Shown here: piece after piece, positions 43,986-49,868 of the stretch
How positions within the stretch are numbered: position 1 is the stretch's first letter
Layout of the letters: the number at the start of each line of letters is the position of its first letter
Source: an uncultured Muribaculaceae bacterium
GTDB lineage: Bacteria; Bacteroidota; Bacteroidia; Bacteroidales; Muribaculaceae
Length of the DNA: 49,868 nt
Direction of reading: 5' to 3'
NCBI GenBank assembly: GCA_947176745.1
Contig: CAMWRV010000016.1
Coordinates: forward strand, 1-49,868
Notes under the pieces: model-generated
Told to the model about the DNA's origin: nothing
Seen by the model: only the letters and a program-made list of their open reading frames with translations
Databases searched by the model: none
Translations under genes and position numbers: made by a program

Positions 43986-45674
43986 ATGAAGAAAAACAAG
44001 ATATATCTCTTTACGGCGATCGGCATGACTGCCGCGCCCCTGATTGTCGGAGCGGCAGCGCTACTGACCGGATGCAGTCATGACAACCCCACCGTCGCTC
44101 CGACCGGATGGGACAGGATCGGAGAACCGTTCGATTCATTGAGCCGTAGACTCGAACTCGCGCTCATCGGTGACGCCGGCGCGGATTCCATCGCGCGTCT
44201 TGCAGGACGTTTTGCCGCTGCGGCAAAACATGACGCTCCGGAAGAGGCGCGCCGCCGGGCACATTACTGGCTCGGGCGTGCCGCCGCACGGCAGGGCGAC
44301 AGCGCGAGGAGTGCCCGTGAGTTCGGGGCTGCGCTTGACGGTCCTGACAACAGCGAAGGGGAATATCTGCGTCACCGCATCGCATGGCTCCGCGAGGAGA
44401 TGGAAGACTATACCAGGCCGGAATGGTACAGGCATCTGCGCGAGGACGTGGATTATTACAGCAGGCGACATGACGCCATCATGCTTTATGACCGCTATAT
44501 TGCCCTGATGAACCTGATGCGCGATGTGGGTTATCGCGCCAGGGCCATCGGCTATCTGGCGTCGGCCGACTCGTGTGCCGCTGAAATCAGAAGACATATG
44601 CCGTTTCCCGGTGCGGTCATAAACAATGCATGCGTTCTTCATGATCTCGGCAAAAAAGATGAGGCCGCCAAGATATTCTCCCGTCTGCGCGGGGACCCGG
44701 CAGCCATGTCAGATCCCGACATCGAGGCCCTGGTATATTACAACCTTTATGCACTCCTCAATGACACTGCCGCGCTGCGTCTTGCCTACGACAATCTGTC
44801 TACCGATCCGGGAAACCTCTCGCTTATGCCTCTTGTCGCGGCGCAGCGCGCCCGGCTCGCCCTCGACTGCGGCGACACTGCCGGGGCGGCAGATTATGCG
44901 GCAGTCGCAGCGGAGGGTGCCGACGAACTCGGCCAGAGCGACCACAGGCTTATGGCTCTCCGCACGGTGGCAGAGGTGCGTGCCGCATGCGGCGACAGCG
45001 ACGGAGCCACAGGTGCATACCGCAGATATGCCGAGGCCGCCGATTCGGTGCTGTCGGCGATGCGCGACAACGAAGTTGTCAATCTTGAGGCCATGTCGCA
45101 GATCGAGGCCGCCGACGCCGAATTCGCAAAACGGGAGGCCGACCGCCGGCGTCGCTCGCTGATCATGATAATCGCCGGTGCGGTCATTGCCGTGGCGGGA
45201 GTGGCGGCAGGAATCGCACGGCTGCGCCGTGCCGACCGCATGCGCCGCGAGGCCGAACATCGGCAGATGGCATTGCAGATTGCCGGCGACAGGAGGCAGG
45301 AAGTCATGGCCGAAGCGATCGGCACACTCGAATCCATCAGCAACGAAGGTGCGATCGACGCCGGAGAGAGCCGCCGTCTGCTCAGACTCCTGCGCGAAGG
45401 GGAGTCAAAAGGGATAGCGTCGGCCACATTCAACGAGCTGATCTCGCAAATACGCCCGGAATTCATCAGCCGGCTGCGCCGTCACGCCCCGGCTCTCAGC
45501 GACGCCGCGGTGAGACTCGCTTGCTACACTGCGATCGGACTCGACACAAAGGAGATAGCCGAGGCCATGAATGTCAGGCCGGAAAGCGTCAAGCAGGCCC
45601 GCTGGCGTCTTCGCCGACAGCTCGCGCTCCCGGCGGGAACGGATCTTGCCGATTTCCTGCGCGGCCTGATGTGA
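43986..45674 (+). CDS. Membrane-bound TPR regulator with LuxR-like C-terminal helix-turn-helix
   Basis: 562 residues. Lipobox ALLTGC (Cys30), helical TPR-type repeats to about 375 (rich in Ala and Arg; RAHYWLGRAAARQGDSARSAREF), one membrane helix at about 390-412 (LIMIIAGAVIAVAGVAAGI), a cytoplasmic coiled coil, and a C-terminal helix-turn-helix at about 518-546 (GLDTKEIAEAMNVRPESVKQ). Same design as the genes at 5522 and 35242, but with little sequence similarity outside the layout. It is divergent from the propeller gene, a plausible target. A bidirectional terminator separates it from sdhB. Confidence 0.83.
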   Translation: MKKNKIYLFTAIGMTAAPLIVGAAALLTGCSHDNPTVAPTGWDRIGEPFDSLSRRLELALIGDAGADSIARLAGRFAAAAKHDAPEEARRRAHYWLGRAAARQGDSARSAREFGAALDGPDNSEGEYLRHRIAWLREEMEDYTRPEWYRHLREDVDYYSRRHDAIMLYDRYIALMNLMRDVGYRARAIGYLASADSCAAEIRRHMPFPGAVINNACVLHDLGKKDEAAKIFSRLRGDPAAMSDPDIEALVYYNLYALLNDTAALRLAYDNLSTDPGNLSLMPLVAAQRARLALDCGDTAGAADYAAVAAEGADELGQSDHRLMALRTVAEVRAACGDSDGATGAYRRYAEAADSVLSAMRDNEVVNLEAMSQIEAADAEFAKREADRRRRSLIMIIAGAVIAVAGVAAGIARLRRADRMRREAEHRQMALQIAGDRRQEVMAEAIGTLESISNEGAIDAGESRRLLRLLREGESKGIASATFNELISQIRPEFISRLRRHAPALSDAAVRLACYTAIGLDTKEIAEAMNVRPESVKQARWRLRRQLALPAGTDLADFLRGLM

Positions 45675-45710
45675 CATCATATAACCCGCGCGCAACCCGC
45701 GCGCAAAATG

Positions 45711-45736
45711 AAAAAGCCCGCTCTCGCGGGCTTTTT
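45711..45736. terminator. Bidirectional intrinsic terminator
   Basis: AAAAAGCCCGC, loop TCTC, GCGGGCTTTTT: perfect 11-base stem with T runs in both directions, serving the regulator gene and the sdhCAB operon. Confidence 0.95.
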
Positions 45737-45756
45737 CTATCTGGAATGCGTAGGGA

Positions 45757-46515
45757 TCATTTGCGGAACTCGGCGGCGATGAACTCGCGGTTCATGCGCG
45801 CGATGTTGGCCATCTTGATGTTCTTGGGGCACTCTGCGGAACATGCACCTGTGTTGGTGCAGTTACCGAAACCGAGCTCATCCATCTTCGACACCATGGC
45901 GAGGGCACGGCGGTCACGCTCCACTGCTCCCTGCGGGAGGCGCGAGAGCTGGTTGATCTTCGCCGAGACGAAGAGCATTGCCGAACCGTTCTTGCAGGCA
46001 GCCACACATGCGCCGCAGCCGATGCAGCTCGCGGAGTCCATGGCCTCGTCGGCCTGAACCTTCGAGATCGGAAGGTCGTTGGCATCCTGGGCTCCACCGC
46101 AGTTGAACGACACGTAGCCGCCGGCCTGCTGGATCTTGTCGAACGCGTTGCGGTCTACCATGAGGTCCTTGATCACGGGGAACGCAGCCGAACGCCAGGG
46201 CTCGACAGTGATGGTCTCGCCGTTGGCGAAGCGACGCATGTAGAGCTGGCAGGTGGTGGCGCCTGTGGCAGGGCCGTGCGGATGACCGTTGATATAGAGC
46301 GAGCACATGCCGCAGATACCCTCGCGGCAGTCGTGATCGAATACTACAGGCTCCTCGCCCTTCTCGACGAGAGTCTCGTTGAGAATGTCGAGAGTCTCGA
46401 GAAATGATGTGTCGGGCGTGGTCTCGACTCCCTGATAAGTCACAAATTCGCCCTTGGCCTTAGGACCGGCCTGACGCCAGACCCTAAGATTGACTTTCAT
46501 TATTTTTTCTTCCAT
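45757..46515 (-). CDS. sdhB: Fumarate reductase/succinate dehydrogenase iron-sulfur subunit
   Basis: Electron-transfer subunit linking the flavoprotein to the quinone site. 252 residues with three cluster-binding regions: [2Fe-2S] cysteines in [17 protein letters not shown] and TTCQLYM, then [14 protein letters not shown] and [15 protein letters not shown] for the [4Fe-4S] and [3Fe-4S] clusters. In gut Bacteroidales this complex works mainly as fumarate reductase in anaerobic respiration and succinate/propionate formation. Last gene of sdhCAB; a second ATG five codons in is also possible. Confidence 0.96.
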   Translation of the reverse strand: MEEKIMKVNLRVWRQAGPKAKGEFVTYQGVETTPDTSFLETLDILNETLVEKGEEPVVFDHDCREGICGMCSLYINGHPHGPATGATTCQLYMRRFANGETITVEPWRSAAFPVIKDLMVDRNAFDKIQQAGGYVSFNCGGAQDANDLPISKVQADEAMDSASCIGCGACVAACKNGSAMLFVSAKINQLSRLPQGAVERDRRALAMVSKMDELGFGNCTNTGACSAECPKNIKMANIARMNREFIAAEFRK

Positions 46516-46527
46516 AGTTGACTTTAC

Positions 46528-48555
46528 TTATGACTTATAGTTACGGGTCTGTACCTTGATGGCCTCATAGTGGAGGGGTTCCTTGATAAGCTCGGGGGCT
46601 TTTGTGTCCGAACCCTCGTACTCCCAGCAGCTCACGTAGAAGTAGTTCTCGTCATCGCGCTTGGCCTCGCCTTCCTCGGTCTGGTACTCGGTGCGGAAGT
46701 GTCCGCCGCAAGACTCGTTGCGGTTGAGCGCGTCGTATGCCACGAGCTCGCCCATGGTGATGAAGTCGCGGAGACGGAAAGCCTTGTCAAGCTCGACGTT
46801 CATGCCGTCGCCCACATTGCCGGGTACGAAGAGGTTGGTCTCGAACTCCTTGCGGAGCTTGCCGAGCGCGTCGATGGCGTGCTCCAGACCCTCTTTGTCG
46901 CGGGCCATGCCGACATACTCCCACATGATGTGGCCGAGCTCCTTGTGGATCGAGTCGACAGAGCGCGTGCCCTTGATGGCCATAAGCTCGTTCTCGAGAT
47001 CCTGACAACGCTTTTCAGCCTCGTCAAACTCGGGGGTGTCGGTCTTGAAGTGGGGAACTGTGATCTGGTCGCTCAGGTAGTTCTGGATAGTGTAGGGAAG
47101 CACGAAGTAACCGTCGGCGAGACCCTGCATGAGAGCCGACGCGCCGAGACGGTTGGCGCCGTGGTCGGAGAAGTTGCACTCGCCGATTGCGAAGAGACCC
47201 TTGACAGAAGTCTGGAGCTCATAGTCAACCCAGATACCGCCCATTGTGTAGTGGATGGCCGGGAAGATCATCATCGGGTTGTAGTATTTCTCACCGTCCA
47301 CCTCGTTGGCGAGCTCGCCGGGGTTGACGTCGGTGATCTCCTCATACATGTCGAAGAGGTTGCCGTAGCGCTGGCGGACCACGTCGATGCCGAGACGGTT
47401 GATCGCCTCTGAGAAGTCGAGGAACACGGCGAGACCGGTGTTGTTGACACCGAAGCCTGCGTCGCAGCGCTCCTTGGCGGCGCGAGAAGCCACGTCGCGG
47501 GGCACGAGGTTACCGAATGCCGGATAGCGGCGCTCCAGATAGTAGTCGCGGTCCTGCTCGGGGATGTCGCTGCCCTTGATCTCACCACTCTGCAGACGCT
47601 TCGCGTCTTCGATCTTCTTCGGCACCCAGATGCGGCCGTCGTTACGCAGAGACTCCGACATAAGGGTCAGCTTCGACTGCTTGTCGCCGTGAACGGGGAT
47701 ACATGTGGGGTGGATCTGCACGTAAGCCGGGTTTGCGAAATATGCACCCTTGCGGTAGCAGGCCATGGCGGCCGAACAGTTGCAGCCCATGGCGTTGGTC
47801 GAGAGGAAGTATGCGTTGCCGTAACCGCCGGTGGCGATAACCACTGCGTGAGCGGCGAAGCGCTCGAACTTGCCGGTCACAAGGTTCTTGGCGATGATGC
47901 CGCGTGCGCGCTCCACACCGTCTTTGTCCTTGATGAGCACGAGGTCGTGCATCTCATAGCGGTTGTAGCTCTTCACCTTGCCGGCCTGGATCTGACGGTT
48001 GAGCGAAGAGTATGCGCCGAGCAGAAGCTGCTGGCCGGTCTGGCCCTTGGCGTAGAACGTACGGCTCACCTGCGCGCCGCCGAAAGAACGGTTGGCAAGA
48101 AGGCCGCCATACTCGCGTGCGAAAGGCACACCCTGCGCCACACACTGGTCGATGATGTTGTTAGACACCTCGGCGAGACGGTATACGTTAGCCTCGCGTG
48201 CGCGGTAGTCGCCACCCTTTACGGTGTCGTAGAAAAGACGATACACGGAGTCACCGTCGTTCTGATAATTCTTCGCAGCGTTGATACCGCCCTGAGCGGC
48301 GATCGAGTGGGCGCGGCGGGGGCTGTCCTGGATGCAGAAGTTGAGCACGTTGAAGCCCATCTCGGCGAGAGTCGATGCAGCCGACGCGCCGGCGAGACCT
48401 GTGCCGACCACGATGATGTCGAGGCGGCGCTTGTTGGCGGGGTTTACAAGTTTCTGGTGGGCCTTGTAGTTGGTCCATTTCTCAGCGACAGGACCCTCCG
48501 GGATCTTCGAGTCCGCCGGATTCATTATTCGTATTTTGTTGTTTGTAGTTTCCAT
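46528..48555 (-). CDS. sdhA: Fumarate reductase/succinate dehydrogenase flavoprotein subunit
   Basis: Catalytic subunit with covalently bound FAD, interconverting fumarate and succinate on the cytoplasmic side. 675 residues. The FAD-binding motif [19 protein letters not shown] is followed by the flavinylation region [15 protein letters not shown]; substrate motifs [13 protein letters not shown] and [18 protein letters not shown] are present. Length and layout match the type-B enzymes of Bacteroidota. It lies 12 bases upstream of sdhB and 8 bases downstream of the cytochrome gene, so all three are co-transcribed. Confidence 0.97.
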   Translation of the reverse strand: METTNNKIRIMNPADSKIPEGPVAEKWTNYKAHQKLVNPANKRRLDIIVVGTGLAGASAASTLAEMGFNVLNFCIQDSPRRAHSIAAQGGINAAKNYQNDGDSVYRLFYDTVKGGDYRAREANVYRLAEVSNNIIDQCVAQGVPFAREYGGLLANRSFGGAQVSRTFYAKGQTGQQLLLGAYSSLNRQIQAGKVKSYNRYEMHDLVLIKDKDGVERARGIIAKNLVTGKFERFAAHAVVIATGGYGNAYFLSTNAMGCNCSAAMACYRKGAYFANPAYVQIHPTCIPVHGDKQSKLTLMSESLRNDGRIWVPKKIEDAKRLQSGEIKGSDIPEQDRDYYLERRYPAFGNLVPRDVASRAAKERCDAGFGVNNTGLAVFLDFSEAINRLGIDVVRQRYGNLFDMYEEITDVNPGELANEVDGEKYYNPMMIFPAIHYTMGGIWVDYELQTSVKGLFAIGECNFSDHGANRLGASALMQGLADGYFVLPYTIQNYLSDQITVPHFKTDTPEFDEAEKRCQDLENELMAIKGTRSVDSIHKELGHIMWEYVGMARDKEGLEHAIDALGKLRKEFETNLFVPGNVGDGMNVELDKAFRLRDFITMGELVAYDALNRNESCGGHFRTEYQTEEGEAKRDDENYFYVSCWEYEGSDTKAPELIKEPLHYEAIKVQTRNYKS

Positions 48556-48563
48556 ATCGCTAA

Positions 48564-49592
48564 TTAGTTGTGGTGACCTGCGCTGAGAGGCAGTTCTGAA
48601 TTGGGTTCGTTGTCGGCCGACTCAAGATAGTCGAAGAGTCTGACTGCGTTCTCAAGCGCGCCGGTCTGCTTCTTCATCTGCTCGATCTGCTCGGCCATCT
48701 CGGGACGCTCCTTGAGCATGTTCTGGCCTTCGGGCGACTCGATCTGCTCGAGCTGCGCCTTCATCTGGGCTGCCATCTGGCGGAGACCCATCGACACGTT
48801 GCCGTAGGGGCTCATCTTGATCTGCTGGCCGAGCTGTGCGGCGTCGGGACCGAAGTCCTTCTCGATCATGGGCACAACCATGTCCTTATACTGCTCGCGG
48901 AGAGTCTCGTTGGTGAGATAGAACTTCTCGTGAGCCTTCACGGTGAAGACGATACCCTCGGCAAAGAAGAGAGCGATAACGATAGTTGTCCACCAGAGGC
49001 CGATCTTCTTGAGACGGGGCATCCAGTTGGTGTTGTTCCAACCGATTGACTGGAACATCGACCAGAAACCGTGGTTGAGGTGGAACCAGAGGGCGATGAA
49101 GCCGACACCATAAACGATCAGAGTCCAGGGAAGCTCGAAAGCAGCCTGCAGGAAGAGAGTTCCCGCTGCGGGGGGCAGAGCCTCATGGCAGCCGCGGATC
49201 TCCTGGAGCTGCATCTTTGCCCAGAACTGGATGAGGTGAACCACGAGGAACGCGAGGATCACGATACCGAGCACGAGCATGTTCTGCGAAGACCATTCCA
49301 CAGAAGCGGGCTTATGGCTGATGGAGTAGCGTTTCATGCCGCGGGCCTTACGGTTCTGAAGCGTAAGCATCACGGCATAGATGATGTGAATCAGAACGAA
49401 CAGCGCAAGAACAGCCGACGCAGCCAGGGCATACCAGTTGGCGCCCAGGAACTCGCACACCGAATTATAGGCGGCGGGCCAGCAGATTGCAACCGCGTTC
49501 ATCAAACAGTGAAAAGTCACGAAGAGGACGAGGAACGCGCCCGTGAGGGCCATTACCATCTTACGTCCTACGGATGAGTTTGATAACCACAT
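48564..49592 (-). CDS. sdhC: Fumarate reductase/succinate dehydrogenase cytochrome b subunit with long C-terminal extension
   Basis: Membrane anchor that holds two hemes and passes electrons between quinone and the iron-sulfur subunit. Five membrane helices are visible in residues 10-225 with candidate heme histidines in [29 protein letters not shown] and [11 protein letters not shown]. Family members end soon after helix five (about 225-250 residues); this one continues to 342 with a soluble, Met/Gln/Glu-rich segment ([26 protein letters not shown]) that should be helical. First gene of sdhCAB. Role of the extension unknown. Confidence 0.94.
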   Translation of the reverse strand: MWLSNSSVGRKMVMALTGAFLVLFVTFHCLMNAVAICWPAAYNSVCEFLGANWYALAASAVLALFVLIHIIYAVMLTLQNRKARGMKRYSISHKPASVEWSSQNMLVLGIVILAFLVVHLIQFWAKMQLQEIRGCHEALPPAAGTLFLQAAFELPWTLIVYGVGFIALWFHLNHGFWSMFQSIGWNNTNWMPRLKKIGLWWTTIVIALFFAEGIVFTVKAHEKFYLTNETLREQYKDMVVPMIEKDFGPDAAQLGQQIKMSPYGNVSMGLRQMAAQMKAQLEQIESPEGQNMLKERPEMAEQIEQMKKQTGALENAVRLFDYLESADNEPNSELPLSAGHHN

Positions 49593-49733
49593 AGTTGTTA
49601 AGAATTATTTGTATTAAATTTATTTGTTCAGTCAATTGGATCCGTTGTGTTCATGGTCTGGGTCAAGGAAACCCCGCGCACCCGACGCCGCCCTGCAAGG
49701 ACGGCGCATCAGGGCGCAAAGCCTCCAATTCTG

Positions 49734-49762
49734 CAAATTTAACATTCTTTCGTCAAAGCAAA
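49734..49762 (-). promoter_or_regulatory. Putative promoter of sdhCAB
   Basis: Minus strand TTTG at 49759-49762, 17 bases, TAAATTTG at 49734-49741. It implies a leader of about 135 bases before the sdhC ATG. Confidence 0.45.
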
Positions 49763-49773
49763 AAATTTAATCG

Positions 49774-49811
49774 AAAAAAAAGCTGCGATTTCATGTGAAA
49801 CCGCAGCTTTT
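49774..49811 (-). terminator. Intrinsic terminator after tRNA-Arg
   Basis: Minus strand AAAAGCTGCG...CGCAGCTTTT with an inner TTTCA/TGAAA stem and a run of eight T at the end; lies directly downstream of the partial tRNA gene. Confidence 0.9.
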
Positions 49812-49814
49812 ACG

Positions 49815-49868
49815 TGATCCGGCCGCGATTCGAACGCGGGACCGTCTGCTTAGAAGGCAGATGCTCTA
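49815..49868 (-). tRNA. tRNA-Arg(UCU), 3' part
   Basis: Runs off the right edge. Visible on the minus strand: the end of the D arm (TAGAGCA), anticodon arm TCTGC-CTTCTAA-GCAGA with anticodon TCT, T arm CCGCG-TTCGAAT-CGCGG, acceptor strand and discriminator A; CCA is not encoded. Confidence 0.93.

Overview
The window looks like chromosomal DNA of a gut Bacteroidales bacterium, most likely of the Muribaculaceae (Muribaculum/Duncaniella type). The basis is: Bacteroidota-type promoters (-7 TAnnTTTG, often with TTTG about 19-21 bases upstream) before many genes; a SecD-SecF fusion; the three-gene fumarate reductase/succinate dehydrogenase with a B-type cytochrome b; membrane-bound TPR-HTH regulators; C10 protease, serpin and DUF3244-like proteins; and short C-terminal tails of the YDLNG...GVYI...GKKV type. 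Family or genus assignment is inference; no marker gene was compared with a database.

Layout. 1-5.1 kb: end of an inositol-phosphate synthase, trmD plus a MATE exporter, then on the other strand an exported bleomycin-hydrolase-like peptidase and a nitroreductase. 5.3-9 kb: tRNA-Thr(CGU), a membrane TPR-HTH regulator, and an exported tyrosine phosphatase with two carbohydrate-binding-like domains. 9.2-16.1 kb: core information genes dnaX and rimP-nusA-infB. 16.1-17.2 kb: a gene-poor stretch with three separate arrays of 11-base repeats and a promoter-driven long stem-loop that may be a small RNA. 17.25 kb: folK.

17.9-27.5 kb: the most unusual part, an operon of exported or membrane proteins: CHASE2 sensor (without output domain and with a poly-C frameshift at its start), small FecR-like protein, beta-propeller/OmpA-like protein, TPR-caspase protease, DUF4384 protein, LPP20-like protein and, beyond a hairpin, a transglutaminase-like protein. 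The propeller and caspase proteins share an unnamed domain of about 115 residues. I infer a cell-envelope caspase system in which an extracytoplasmic signal is sensed and relayed to a periplasmic caspase-like protease. I do not recognise it as a described system.

27.6-30.8 kb: tricorn-like protease. 30.9-37 kb: lower-GC accessory locus with a secreted unknown protein, a surface serpin lipoprotein, a C10 papain-like protease, a DUF3244-like protein and a TPR-HTH regulator whose gene has a sharp composition break. 37-40.4 kb: REP-like elements and secDF. 40.6-45.7 kb: Ig-like lipoprotein, secreted propeller protein and a third TPR-HTH regulator. 45.7-49.6 kb: fumarate reductase/succinate dehydrogenase, its cytochrome subunit carrying a long soluble extension; then a partial tRNA-Arg(UCU) at the right edge.
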